DNA from: Streptomyces sp. ISL-98
Lineage (GTDB): Bacteria; Actinomycetota; Actinomycetes; Streptomycetales; Streptomycetaceae
Assembly: GCF_018614055.1 (NCBI RefSeq)
Contig: NZ_JAGGPB010000016.1
Location: 62,001-126,000, forward strand
Reading direction: 5' to 3'
DNA: 64,000 bases
Under the pieces are notes generated by a model. That model was not told the DNA's origin and ran no database searches. It was given only the letters and a program-made list of their open reading frames with translations. The number at the start of each line of letters is the position of its first letter. Positions within the stretch are counted from its first letter, which is position 1. Of the stretch, positions 14,631 to 23,085 are shown one piece after another. The position numbers were made by a program, and so were the translations under genes.

Positions 14631-15956
14631 TTACAGCGTGCGCAGCAGCGTCGTCGGGTGCTCGACGCAGTCCGCCACGTAGCGCAGGAAGCCCCCCGCC
14701 GTGCCGCCGTCGCACACCCGGTGGTCGAAGGTCAGGGAAAGCTGAACGACCTTGCGGACCGCGAGTTCGCCCTCGTGGACCCACGGCTTGGGGACGATGC
14801 GGCCGACTCCGAGCATCGCCGCCTCCGGGTGGTTGATGATCGGCGTGGAGCCGTCGACCCCGAAGACCCCGTAGTTGTTCAGCGTGAACGTGCCGCCCGT
14901 CAGCTCCGCCGGAGTCAGCGTGCCCTTCCGTGCGGACTCCGTCAGCCTGGCGAATTCCGCGCTCAGCTCGTCGACGTTACGCGCATGGGCGTCCCGTACG
15001 ACGGGGACGACCAGGCCCCGCTCCGTCTGCGCGGCGAAACCGAGGTGCACGCCGGGCAGGCGCACGATCTCGCGGGAGGCCATGTCCACCGTGGAGTTGA
15101 GCTCCGGGAAGCGGGCCAGGGCAGCCGTACAGATCCGGGCGAGGAGGGCGATCACCGAGACCGGCGGGCCGGCCGACATGTTCATGGCCGTACGGGCCGC
15201 CATGAGCTCGGTCGCGTCCGCGTCCACCCAGCAGGTGGCGTCCGGAATCTCCCGCCGGCTGCGCGACAGCTTGTCGGCCACGGCGCCGCGCATGCCCCGC
15301 AGCGGGACACGTTCACCGGCGAGGGCAGTCGCCGAAGAAGCAGAAGCCGCAGCAGAAGCAGGCACCGGCTCGGCCTCGCGCATCGCGCGCTCGACGTCGG
15401 ACCGCAGGATCAGGCCGTCGGGCCCCGATCCCTTCAACTCCCGCAGATCCAGCCCGTTCTCCCGGGCCAGCCGTCGCACCAGCGGCGAAATCACCGGCAC
15501 CGGCCCGGCCACCTCGTCCGTAACCACGGGCCTCGGCACGGTGGTTACGGGAGTGGCTGCGGCGCTCGCGGCAGCGGTCGCCGGCGCGGTCGGCCGTATA
15601 CGCCGCCGCCGAGCCACCGCCGCCCCCGTGCCATACCCCACCAAGACGTTCCCCGAGCCCTCCGCCTCGCTGGAAGCGGCGCCCGCATCGGCACCCGCAG
15701 GCGCCGCCGAAGCCCCGACAGCGACCGTCAACAGGGGGGACCCGACCGGCAGTTCCGTGCCTTCCTCGCCGAAGCGGGCCGTCACCACGCCGCCGTACGG
15801 GCACGGCACCTCGACCATGGCCTTGGCCGTCTCGACCTCGACCACCGGCTGGTCGACGGCGACGACGTCGCCCACAGCCACCAGCCAGCGCACGATCTCC
15901 GCCTCGGTGAGCCCCTCGCCGAGGTCCGGCAGCTTGAATTCCAGGACCTGGGCCAT
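14631..15956 (-). CDS. bkdC: branched-chain 2-oxoacid dehydrogenase E2 (dihydrolipoyl acyltransferase)
   Basis: E2 core of the complex that oxidises 2-oxoacids from valine, leucine and isoleucine to acyl-CoAs, which prime branched fatty acids and polyketides. It has 441 residues with one lipoyl domain at 1-78 (lipoyl-lysine 45 in ETAKA), an Ala/Pro linker, a peripheral-subunit binding domain (ISPLVRRLARENGLDL and so on, about 165-205), and a catalytic domain ending in the HRVCDG motif (HxxxDG). The start ATG 15956 overlaps the E1-beta stop as TGATG. It is third in bkdA-bkdB-bkdC. No E3 gene is here, so a shared dihydrolipoyl dehydrogenase must serve. Confidence 0.93.
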   Translation of the reverse strand: MAQVLEFKLPDLGEGLTEAEIVRWLVAVGDVVAVDQPVVEVETAKAMVEVPCPYGGVVTARFGEEGTELPVGSPLLTVAVGASAAPAGADAGAASSEAEGSGNVLVGYGTGAAVARRRRIRPTAPATAAASAAATPVTTVPRPVVTDEVAGPVPVISPLVRRLARENGLDLRELKGSGPDGLILRSDVERAMREAEPVPASAAASASSATALAGERVPLRGMRGAVADKLSRSRREIPDATCWVDADATELMAARTAMNMSAGPPVSVIALLARICTAALARFPELNSTVDMASREIVRLPGVHLGFAAQTERGLVVPVVRDAHARNVDELSAEFARLTESARKGTLTPAELTGGTFTLNNYGVFGVDGSTPIINHPEAAMLGVGRIVPKPWVHEGELAVRKVVQLSLTFDHRVCDGGTAGGFLRYVADCVEHPTTLLRTL

Positions 15957-16990
15957 CAGTTGTCCGCCTCCCACTGGAGCCGCGCGACCGCGTCCAGCAC
16001 CCGGTCCACGCCGGGCAGATGGTGGCGCTCCAGCATCGGCGGCGGATACGGAATGTCGAACCCGGCGACCCGCAGCACCGGCGCCTCCAGGTGATGGAAG
16101 CACCGCTCGGTGACCCGGGCGGCGATCTCCCCGCCGGGCCCGCCGAAGCCGGTCGACTCGTGGACGACGACCGCGCGCCCGGTACGGCGTACCGACGCGG
16201 CCACCGTCTCGTCGTCGAAGGGCACCAGCGAGCGCAGGTCGACGACTTCGAGGTCCCAGCCCTCGGCCTCGGCGGCCTCCGCCGCCTCCATGCACACCGG
16301 CACGGAGGGCCCGTACGTGATGAGCGTCGCGCTGCGCCCGGAGCGCCGCACCACGGCCCGTCCGATGGGCTCGACGGCGGTGGGCGCGTCCGGCGACCAC
16401 GCCGCCTTCGACCAGTAGAGCCGCTTCGGTTCCAGGAAGACCACGGGATCGTCCGACGCGATCGCCGCCCGCATCAGCCCGTACGCGTCCTCGACCGTCG
16501 ACGGCGTCACGACATGGAGCCCCGGAGTCGCCATGTAGTAAGCCTCGGAGGAGTCGCTGTGGTGCTCGACCCCGCCGATCCCGCCGCCGTACGGAACGCG
16601 GATCACGAGCGGCATCGGCATGCCGCCGCGCGTGCGGTTGCGCATCCGTGCGACGTGGCTGATGAGCTGCTCGAACGCCGGGTAGGCGAACGCGTCGAAC
16701 TGCATCTCGACGACCGGCCGCAGCCCGTACATCGCCATGCCGACCGCCGTGCCCAGGATCCCCGCCTCCGCGAGCGGCGTGTCCGTGCACCGGTCCTCGC
16801 CGAACTCCTTGACGAGGCCGTCGGTGACCCGGAAGACCCCGCCCAGCGCGCCGACGTCCTCGCCCATCACATGGACGGACGGGTCCTCGGCCATCGCGTC
16901 ACGCAGTGCGCGCCCGAGTGCCTGGGCCATCGTCGCGGGCTTCGCGGCGAGAGCGGTGCCCGCCGCCGACGCACTCGCTGCCGTGGTCAT
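15956..16990 (-). CDS. bkdB: branched-chain 2-oxoacid dehydrogenase E1 beta
   Basis: Beta subunit, 344 residues, of the thiamine-diphosphate E1 that decarboxylates branched 2-oxoacids. Hallmarks are GEDVGALGGVFRVTDGL, the MQFDAFAYPAFEQLISHVA region, MPLVIRVPYGGGIGGVEHHSDS and the C-terminal transketolase part VVHESTGFGGPGGEI. A 20-residue Ala/Thr leader precedes the conserved MAQALGRALRDAM, so an internal start is possible. It overlaps bkdA by ATGA and bkdC by TGATG, which should give equal amounts of the subunits. Confidence 0.94.
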   Translation of the reverse strand: MTTAASASAAGTALAAKPATMAQALGRALRDAMAEDPSVHVMGEDVGALGGVFRVTDGLVKEFGEDRCTDTPLAEAGILGTAVGMAMYGLRPVVEMQFDAFAYPAFEQLISHVARMRNRTRGGMPMPLVIRVPYGGGIGGVEHHSDSSEAYYMATPGLHVVTPSTVEDAYGLMRAAIASDDPVVFLEPKRLYWSKAAWSPDAPTAVEPIGRAVVRRSGRSATLITYGPSVPVCMEAAEAAEAEGWDLEVVDLRSLVPFDDETVAASVRRTGRAVVVHESTGFGGPGGEIAARVTERCFHHLEAPVLRVAGFDIPYPPPMLERHHLPGVDRVLDAVARLQWEADN

Positions 16991-18135
16991 CGTTCACCTT
17001 CCGCTTCGAGCTCGGCCCGCAGCAGGGCCTCCTGCTCCCTCAGCTGGGAGGTCTTCTCGGCGTAGACGTGCGCGAAGAGGTCCATCGGGTCGAGCACCGG
17101 GTCCGCGTTCATCCGCTCGCGCAGGTCCGCGGCCATGGTCTCGGCCGCCTCGCGCGCCTCCCGGATACCGTCGTCGTCAAGCATTCCGCGCTCCGTGAGC
17201 TCCCGCTCCAGCAGCTGAATCGGGTCGTGGGCCCGCCACGTCTCGACCTCGGCGTCACCCCGGTAGCGGGTCGCGTCGTCGGCGTTCGTGTGGGCCTCTA
17301 TGCGGTACGTCACGGCCTCGACCAGCGTCGGACCGCCGCCGCGCCTGGCACGCTCCACGGCCTCGCCGAGGACCTCGTGCACGGCGGCGGCGTCGTTGCC
17401 GTCGACGAGCCGGCCGGGCATGCCGTACCCGACGGCCTTGTGGGCCAGGGAGGGCGCTGCGGTCTGCTTGGCCAGCGGCACGGAGATCGCGAAGCCGTTG
17501 TTCTGCACGAGGAAGACGACCGGTGCCTGCCATACGGCGGCGAAGTTCAGCGCTTCGTGGAAGTCGCCCTCGCTCGTACCCCCGTCGCCGACCATCGCGA
17601 GCGCGACCACGTCGTCGCCCTTGAGGCGCGCGGCGTGGGCCAGGCCCACCGCGTGCGGCAGCTGGGTCGCGAGCGGGGTGCAGAGCGGCGCTATGCGCTG
17701 CTCACGCGGGTCGTACCCGGTGTGCCAGTCGCCGCGCAGCAGCGTCAGCGCCTGTACGGGGTCGAGCCCGCGCGCCACGGCGGCGAGGGTGTCCCGGTAG
17801 CTCGGGAAGAGCCAGTCCCGGTCCTCCAGGACGAGGGCGGCCGCGACCTCGCAGGCCTCCTGCCCTGTGCTGGACGGGTAGACGGCGAGGCGGCCCTGCT
17901 TGGTGAGGGCCGTTGCCTGCGCGTTGTACCGGCGGCCCCGGACCAGCTCCGCGTACAGCCGCCGCATCAGCCCGGCGTCGAGCCGACCGGCGGCGTCGGT
18001 GCCGAGCACGCGGTACGGCTCGGTGTCAGGGAGCAGCGGTGCGGGGTCCGTGCGGGGCTTCCATGCCGGGGGAGGGGTAGGCATGTAGGCACCGGCGTCA
18101 GGCAGCTCCTGGACCGCCGTATTGCTCTTCTTCAT
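16987..18135 (-). CDS. bkdA: branched-chain 2-oxoacid dehydrogenase E1 alpha
   Basis: Alpha subunit of 382 residues. It binds thiamine diphosphate through GDGGTSEGDFHEALNFAAVW...VVFLVQNN (the GDG-N motif). The phosphorylation-loop region TYRIEAHTNADDATRYR resembles that of animal E1-alpha. ATG 18135 was chosen because GGAGGT lies 7 nt upstream; the GTG three codons earlier is part of that ribosome site. It is first in the operon, with a TetR-type operator 61 nt upstream and a divergent Lrp-type regulator beyond, so both may control it. Confidence 0.94.
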   Translation of the reverse strand: MKKSNTAVQELPDAGAYMPTPPPAWKPRTDPAPLLPDTEPYRVLGTDAAGRLDAGLMRRLYAELVRGRRYNAQATALTKQGRLAVYPSSTGQEACEVAAALVLEDRDWLFPSYRDTLAAVARGLDPVQALTLLRGDWHTGYDPREQRIAPLCTPLATQLPHAVGLAHAARLKGDDVVALAMVGDGGTSEGDFHEALNFAAVWQAPVVFLVQNNGFAISVPLAKQTAAPSLAHKAVGYGMPGRLVDGNDAAAVHEVLGEAVERARRGGGPTLVEAVTYRIEAHTNADDATRYRGDAEVETWRAHDPIQLLERELTERGMLDDDGIREAREAAETMAADLRERMNADPVLDPMDLFAHVYAEKTSQLREQEALLRAELEAEGER

Positions 18136-18195
18136 CGCGTGCACCTCCTCGTGGGAGCGGTGGAAGAGGGCACGGCAATGTGGTGCGCCTCACCT

Positions 18196-18209
18196 ACCGA
18201 TTGTTCGGT
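18196..18209. promoter_or_regulatory. TetR-type operator in front of bkdA
   Basis: ACCGATTGTTCGGT, an inverted repeat (ACCGA/TCGGT). It differs by one base from the site at 21024 and matches the reverse complement of the site at 25928 closely. It lies between divergent bkdA and the Lrp-type gene. Binding by the TetR protein encoded at 18846 is inferred. Confidence 0.6.
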
Positions 18210-18243
18210 CGAGGACGCATTTTGGCTACAGGCACCTTCAGCC

Positions 18244-18252
18244 TGTGGACAA
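18244..18252 (-). promoter_or_regulatory. single DnaA box
   Basis: TGTGGACAA, the complement of the Streptomyces DnaA box TTGTCCACA. It lies between bkdA and its divergent regulator gene. Confidence 0.5.
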
Positions 18253-18310
18253 ACGGTTCTGCAGAGCCTGGGATAGGGGCAGGTCGTCCATCACACCGAG
18301 GCGGGGGGAC

Positions 18311-18811
18311 ATGGCAGCTGAACAAATGGCCGACGCGGGCGAGGGAACTCCCGCGCGCCCACTGGACTCCATCGACCGCGACATCCTGCGCATGCTCCAA
18401 ACGGACGGCCGCGCCTCGATACGTTCCGTGGCCGAGCGCGTACATGTGTCGCGGGCCAACGCCTACGCGCGGATCAACCGCCTCATCGACGACGGCGTGA
18501 TCCGCGGTTTCAGCGCCCGGGTGAACCATGAACGCGCTGGTCAGGGAGCTTCGGCGTACGTCACGCTCAAGATCGTGCAGAACTCGTGGCGCACGGTGCG
18601 CGAGCAGCTGCAGGCACTGGCGGGCGCGGCGCACATCGCGCTGGTCAGCGGCGATTTCGACGTACTGCTGCTGGTGCATACGGCGGACAACAGGGCACTG
18701 CGGGAGCTCGTGCTGACGAAGATCCAGTCGATACCTGAGGTGCTCAGTACGCGCACCCTGCTGGTCTTCGAGGAGACGGACCTGGACACCCGGCTCCCCC
18801 AGGAGCCGTAA
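18311..18811 (+). CDS. Lrp/AsnC family regulator (BkdR-like)
   Basis: Lrp/AsnC regulator of 166 residues. The N-terminal helix-turn-helix covers LDSIDRDILRMLQTDGRASI...SRANAYARINRLIDDGVI, and the C-terminal RAM effector domain starts near residue 85. Such proteins sense amino acids and form octamers. It is divergent from bkdABC by 175 nt, where a branched-chain amino acid sensor would be expected, and Streptomyces bkd clusters do have an Lrp-type BkdR. ATG 18311 was chosen because the open frame upstream covers the operator and promoter region; GGGGGGAC precedes the ATG. Confidence 0.9.
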   Translation: MAAEQMADAGEGTPARPLDSIDRDILRMLQTDGRASIRSVAERVHVSRANAYARINRLIDDGVIRGFSARVNHERAGQGASAYVTLKIVQNSWRTVREQLQALAGAAHIALVSGDFDVLLLVHTADNRALRELVLTKIQSIPEVLSTRTLLVFEETDLDTRLPQEP

Positions 18812-18845
18812 AGGGTGTGGTGGGTGGGCTCAGCGGCTGGATGCC

Positions 18846-19457
18846 TCAGCGGCTGGTGCGGAGCCCGTCGAAGGCGAGCCGTACGACGGTGTCGGCGAGC
18901 TGATCGCCCTCGGGACTGCCGGAAACCGCCCCGCCTTCGGCTGCCTGCGGCCGGTACCACTCCACCAGGGAGTTGATCATTCCGAAGAGCAGCCGGGTGG
19001 CCAGCCGTATGTCCACGTCGGCGCGCAGATCGCCCTCCGCGACCGCCGCCTTGAGCAGATCGGCGACCCGGTGGTCGAACTCGCGGCGCCGCTCCAGCGC
19101 CCAGCGCTCGGCCTTCGTGTTGCCTCTTACGCGCAGGAGAAGCGTGACGTAGGGCAGCTCGGCGGTCAGGACCTCGACGGTACGGCGGGTCACGTACTCC
19201 ACTCGCTCGATCGCGCGCCCACGCACCGCACCCGGCTCGTCGAGGACGCCGAAGAGCCCGTCGAGCGCGCGGCTGACTGCACGCCGCAGCAGCTCTTCTT
19301 TGCCCGAGACATGGTGGTAGATCGAGGACTTGGAGATGCCGGCGGCCTTGGAGAGGTGCTCCATGGAGGTGCCGTCGTAGCCGCGCTCGTTGAAGACCCG
19401 GACGGCCACGCTCAGGAGCGTCTCGGGGGTGTACGTGTCGCGCTTGGCGGTGGTCAC
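18846..19457 (-). CDS. TetR family regulator, probably of phenylacetate catabolism (PaaR-like)
   Basis: TetR repressor of 203 residues. The helix-turn-helix is at about 8-55: PETLLSVAVRVFNERGYDGTSMEHLSKAAGISKSSIYHHVSGKEELL. The ligand-binding part has a TetR_C-like pattern and ends LADTVVRLAFDGLRTSR. The start is GTG 19457, overlapping the stop of the hydroxyacyl-CoA dehydrogenase gene as GTGA, so the two are co-translated. The gene pair lies opposite paaN, and identical-type operators precede both this unit and paaA, so control by phenylacetyl-CoA or a related acyl-CoA is a reasonable inference. The effector is not visible in sequence. Confidence 0.9.
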   Translation of the reverse strand: MTTAKRDTYTPETLLSVAVRVFNERGYDGTSMEHLSKAAGISKSSIYHHVSGKEELLRRAVSRALDGLFGVLDEPGAVRGRAIERVEYVTRRTVEVLTAELPYVTLLLRVRGNTKAERWALERRREFDHRVADLLKAAVAEGDLRADVDIRLATRLLFGMINSLVEWYRPQAAEGGAVSGSPEGDQLADTVVRLAFDGLRTSR

Positions 19458-20968
19458 GAGGCGGTCTCCTCCTTGGCGGCGAACGCCTGCCGGTAGAGCG
19501 CCAGGGACGGGGCGTAGCGCCCGGTCGGGCAGCACTCGTGCAGGTTCTTCAGCAGGTCGTACGCCCAGTCCGTGCCGAGGAGGCGGTTCCATTCGACGGG
19601 GCCAAGCGGATAGTTCACACCGAGGCGCATCGCTGTGTCGATGTCCTCGGGCGACGCGACGCCCCTGGCGACGGCGTCGGCGGCGAGGTCGATCAGCATG
19701 GCGACCGTACGGGCGACGATCATGCCGGGGACGTCGCCGATGACGCTGACGTCCTTGCCGAGCTTCTGGAAGAGGCCGGTGGCCTCCTCGACGGCCTGCG
19801 CGGAGGTGTCCTCGGAGGCGGAGAGCGCGATACGGGTGGCGCCCCGGTAGTCGAGGGCGAGGTCGAAGTAGACGACGTCCGCGTACTCGACGGAGGTCCG
19901 CCCGTCCGCCGGGACGAGCTGTCCTTCGCCGGGCAGCTCGATGTACGGGCCGCCCGTCCCGACCCTCTCCACGGCGATTCCGGCCTCCTCCATCATCGCG
20001 ACGAGGGCGTCGGCGTGGCCGAGGTCTCCGACGACAGTGACGGCTTCCGGAGCGGCGGTGGGGGCGGCAGTGTGCGGCGCGGTTTTCGGGGCACTGTCGG
20101 ATCCGGCGTACGGGAACCAGCCGTGGCCCGATTTCCGGCCCAGACGGCCGGACTCGACAAGGCGGCGCTGGGCGAGGGAGGGGGCGAATTTGGGGCTCTG
20201 GAAGAAGGAGTCCCAGACGGAGCGGGTGACGGCCTCGTTGACGTCCTGTCCGATCAGATCGGTCAGCTCGAAGGGGCCCATCCTGAAACCGCCCGACTCG
20301 CGCAGTACGGCGTCGATGGTGGCCGGGTCGGCGCCCTGCTCCTCGTACACCGCGAAGGCTTCGGCGTAGAAGGGGCGGGCGATCCGGTTGACGATGAAAC
20401 CGGGGGTGTCCGCGCAGCGCACCGGGGTCTTGCCCCAGGCGGCGGCCGTCGCCCACGCGCGCGTGGCGCTCGTTTCGTCGGTCGCGAAGCCGCTGACGAC
20501 CTCGACGAGGGGGAGGAGAGGCGCCGGGTTGAAGAAGTGCAGCCCTACGAAGCGGCCGGGGTTCTTCAGGGGCCCTGCGATGGCCGTGACGGAGAGGGAG
20601 GAGGTGTTGGTGGCGAGGAGGCAGTCCTCAGCAACGATCGCTTCGAGCGCGGCGAAGAGCTCCTGCTTGACCGGCAGTTGTTCGACGATCGCCTCGACGA
20701 CGAGCGCGGCGTCGGAGAGCTCGGAGAGGTCGTCGGCGGCATGCAGCCGGGCGCGGGCCTCGTCCGCGTCCCCGCGCTCCAGCCTGCCCTTCTCGACGAG
20801 CCGGTCCAGGCGCGCGCCGACGGCCCCGGCGGCCTCCGCCGCACGTCCGGCAGCGGCGTCGTACAGGCGCACCGGGTGACCGGCGAGGAGTGCCACCTGG
20901 GCGATGCCCTGGCCCATGGTGCCGGTGCCTACGACGGCGACAGTGCGGGCTCGATCGATTGCTGTCAT
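19454..20968 (-). CDS. paaH: 3-hydroxyacyl-CoA dehydrogenase (PaaH/FadB2 type)
   Basis: NAD-dependent 3-hydroxyacyl-CoA dehydrogenase of 504 residues. The N-terminal Rossmann fold starts VAVVGTGTMGQGIAQVALLAGH, followed by SNTSSLSVTAIAG-like NTSSLSVTA and the catalytic-His motif GLHFFNPAP. Two C-terminal 3HCDH domains follow (GFIVNRIARPFYAEA; GMIVARTVAMLIDLAADA). No crotonase domain is fused. In phenylacetate breakdown PaaH oxidises 3-hydroxyadipyl-CoA; the position beside paaN and the shared operator favour that assignment over general beta-oxidation. It is followed by the coupled TetR gene. Confidence 0.88.
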   Translation of the reverse strand: MTAIDRARTVAVVGTGTMGQGIAQVALLAGHPVRLYDAAAGRAAEAAGAVGARLDRLVEKGRLERGDADEARARLHAADDLSELSDAALVVEAIVEQLPVKQELFAALEAIVAEDCLLATNTSSLSVTAIAGPLKNPGRFVGLHFFNPAPLLPLVEVVSGFATDETSATRAWATAAAWGKTPVRCADTPGFIVNRIARPFYAEAFAVYEEQGADPATIDAVLRESGGFRMGPFELTDLIGQDVNEAVTRSVWDSFFQSPKFAPSLAQRRLVESGRLGRKSGHGWFPYAGSDSAPKTAPHTAAPTAAPEAVTVVGDLGHADALVAMMEEAGIAVERVGTGGPYIELPGEGQLVPADGRTSVEYADVVYFDLALDYRGATRIALSASEDTSAQAVEEATGLFQKLGKDVSVIGDVPGMIVARTVAMLIDLAADAVARGVASPEDIDTAMRLGVNYPLGPVEWNRLLGTDWAYDLLKNLHECCPTGRYAPSLALYRQAFAAKEETAS

Positions 20969-20989
20969 GACCCGATCCTCCCGTACGAG

Positions 20990-20998
20990 TTGTCCACA
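20990..20998 (+). promoter_or_regulatory. single DnaA box
   Basis: TTGTCCACA, an exact Streptomyces DnaA box, lies between divergent paaH and paaN, 26 bp from the TetR-type operator. Confidence 0.5.
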
Positions 20999-21023
20999 GG
21001 TTTTATCGGGCCCTCTTGTCCCG

Positions 21024-21037
21024 ACCGATCGTTCGGT
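21024..21037. promoter_or_regulatory. TetR-type operator between paaH and paaN
   Basis: ACCGATCGTTCGGT. It is centred between the divergent starts of paaH (20968) and paaN (21093) and is followed by TACTGTAG. The core fits CCG-NN-CG-NN-CGG, which resembles the PaaR motif reported for Corynebacterium as I remember it. The same sequence in the other orientation occurs at 25928. Confidence 0.7.
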
Positions 21038-21092
21038 TACTGTAGCTCGTGTCCGCCTGCCCCTGCCCGGCTCGACGAGGAGTTGGTCCGCC

Positions 21093-22784
21093 ATGGCCGC
21101 CGAACTCACCACACCCCAGTTGTCCGAGAAGCACCGGACGACGCTCGACAAGGCGCTGGACGTGATCCGTACGCGCGAGTACTGGTCCCCGCACCACGAG
21201 CACCCCAAGGCATACGGCGAGAACGGCAGCCTGAGCGCCGCCGAAGGGCTCGCGGCCTTCCAGGCCCTGCACGGCAGCCGCTTCGAGCTCGACCAGCCCG
21301 GCACGGACGGCTGGACGGGCGGCGAAGTGTCGCCGTACGGCCCGGAGTTGGGCATCGAATACCCGCACGCCGACATCGACGTTCTGCTGCCCGCCATGCG
21401 CGCGGGCATGGCCGCGTGGCGAGAGGCAGGGCCCGAGACCCGCGCCCTGGTCTGCCTGGAGATCCTTTCCCGGATCAGTGCCCGTACGCACGAATTCGCG
21501 CACGCGGTCATGCACACCAGCGGCCAGGCGTTCATGATGGCGTTCCAGGCCGGCGGCCCGCACGCCCAGGACCGCGGCCTGGAGGCCGTGGCGTACGCGT
21601 ACGCCGAGCAGGCCCGCACCCCCGGGTTCGCGGACTGGTCCAAGCCGCAGGGCAAGCGCGATCCGCTCGACCTCAAGAAGTCCTTCACCGCCGTCCCGCG
21701 CGGCATCTCGCTGCTGATCGGCTGCAACACCTTCCCGACGTGGAACGGCTACCCGGGCCTCTTCGCCTCTCTGGCCACCGGCAACCCCGTCCTGGTCAAG
21801 CCGCACCCCCGCGCGGTCCTCCCCCTGGCCCTGACGGTCCAGGCCGCTCGCGAGGTGCTGGCGGAGACGGGCTTCGACCCGAACCTGGTCGCACTGGCCG
21901 CCGATAGCCCCGGCGAGGGCATCGCCAAGTCCCTCGCGGTCCACCCCGAGATCAAGATCATCGACTACACGGGGTCGACGGCGTTCGGCGACTGGCTGGA
22001 GGCCAACGCCCGCCAGGCGCAGGTCTACACGGAGAAGGCCGGCGTCAACACGGTCGTCATCGACTCGACGGACAACTACAAGGGGATGCTGTCCAACCTG
22101 GCGTTCTCCCTGTCCCTCTACAGCGGCCAGATGTGCACCACACCGCAGAACCTTCTGATCCCGAGGGACGGGATCATGACGGACGCGGGCGCGAAGTCCT
22201 ACGACGAGGTGGTCGCCGACCTCGCAGCCTCGGTCGCCGGCCTGCTGGGCGACGACGCCCGCGCGAACGCACTGCTGGGCGCACTCGTGAACCCCGACGT
22301 CAAGGCTCGCCTGGAGGCGGCTGCGGGACTCGGCGAAGTGGCTCTCCCGTCGCGGGAGGTCACGAACCCGGACTTCCCGGAAGCGGTGGTCCGTACGCCG
22401 GTCATGGTCAAGCTCGACGGCACCAAGCCGGACGCTGATGCGCCGTACATGTCCGAGTGCTTCGGTCCGGTCTCCTTCGCGGTAGCCGTCGACTCGACGG
22501 AGGGCGGCCTGGACCTGCTGCGCCGTACGGTCCGCGAGAAGGGCGCGATGACGGTGGGCGCGTACACGACGTCGCAGGTCACGGAGGCCGCAATCGAGGA
22601 GGTCTGCCTGGAGGAATCAGCACAGCTGTCGCTGAACCTGACGGGCGGGGTGTACGTCAACCAGACGGCCGCGTTCTCCGACTTCCACGGCACAGGCGGC
22701 AACCCGGCAGCAAACGCGGCCCTGTGCGACGGAGCATTCGTAGCAAACCGCTTCCGAGTGGTGGAGGTACGCAGGCAGGCGTAA
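21093..22784 (+). CDS. paaN: phenylacetic acid degradation protein PaaN
   Basis: Aldehyde dehydrogenase-like enzyme of 563 residues, PaaN family. It is assigned to ring-cleavage aldehyde oxidation in phenylacetate catabolism, as the dehydrogenase part of PaaZ. Seen: LIGCNTFPTWNGYPGLFASLATGNPVLVKPHP (cofactor fold), DYTGSTAFGDWLEANA, and the nucleophile region SGQMCTTPQNLLIP near residue 348. No MaoC hydratase domain is fused, unlike E. coli PaaZ. ATG 21093 was chosen: the open frame upstream crosses the operator. It is divergent from paaH and ends about 300 nt before a convergent methyltransferase. Confidence 0.92.
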   Translation: MAAELTTPQLSEKHRTTLDKALDVIRTREYWSPHHEHPKAYGENGSLSAAEGLAAFQALHGSRFELDQPGTDGWTGGEVSPYGPELGIEYPHADIDVLLPAMRAGMAAWREAGPETRALVCLEILSRISARTHEFAHAVMHTSGQAFMMAFQAGGPHAQDRGLEAVAYAYAEQARTPGFADWSKPQGKRDPLDLKKSFTAVPRGISLLIGCNTFPTWNGYPGLFASLATGNPVLVKPHPRAVLPLALTVQAAREVLAETGFDPNLVALAADSPGEGIAKSLAVHPEIKIIDYTGSTAFGDWLEANARQAQVYTEKAGVNTVVIDSTDNYKGMLSNLAFSLSLYSGQMCTTPQNLLIPRDGIMTDAGAKSYDEVVADLAASVAGLLGDDARANALLGALVNPDVKARLEAAAGLGEVALPSREVTNPDFPEAVVRTPVMVKLDGTKPDADAPYMSECFGPVSFAVAVDSTEGGLDLLRRTVREKGAMTVGAYTTSQVTEAAIEEVCLEESAQLSLNLTGGVYVNQTAAFSDFHGTGGNPAANAALCDGAFVANRFRVVEVRRQA

Positions 22785-23085
22785 CGGACACGCCGACGCC
22801 AACGCGGGCCGACATACGTGGCCGGCCCGCGGGCCCGGCACGACGTCGGCCCGGCCACACACCCGGACGGCGGGCGTGGCGCCTTGCGCCGCGAAGCCGG
22901 CGTCCGGGGGTGTGGGGCGTCAGCCCCCTACGCTTCCCCACCCTCGTGGGGGGCCTGGGGGCGGAGCCCCCAGTTCGGGAAGGGGCGGGTAGGGGAACAG
23001 GCCCGCCGCAGGCGCCCCGCCCGCACCGCACCCCGTCCCATCGCACGCACAGACAGCCGCGCCCCCACCTACAGCCACCCGCGCC
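22785..23085. repeat. gene-free gap with Streptomyces-type intergenic repeat
   Basis: No credible gene lies in this gap between convergent paaN and the rRNA methyltransferase. The middle (about 22911-23025) reads like a widely repeated Streptomyces intergenic element: a hairpin CTGGGGGC-GGA-GCCCCCAG at 22955-22973, then CAGTTCGGGAAGGGGCGGGT and CCGCCGCAGGCGCC. It may act as a bidirectional terminator for the two convergent units. The family identity is from memory. Confidence 0.6.
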
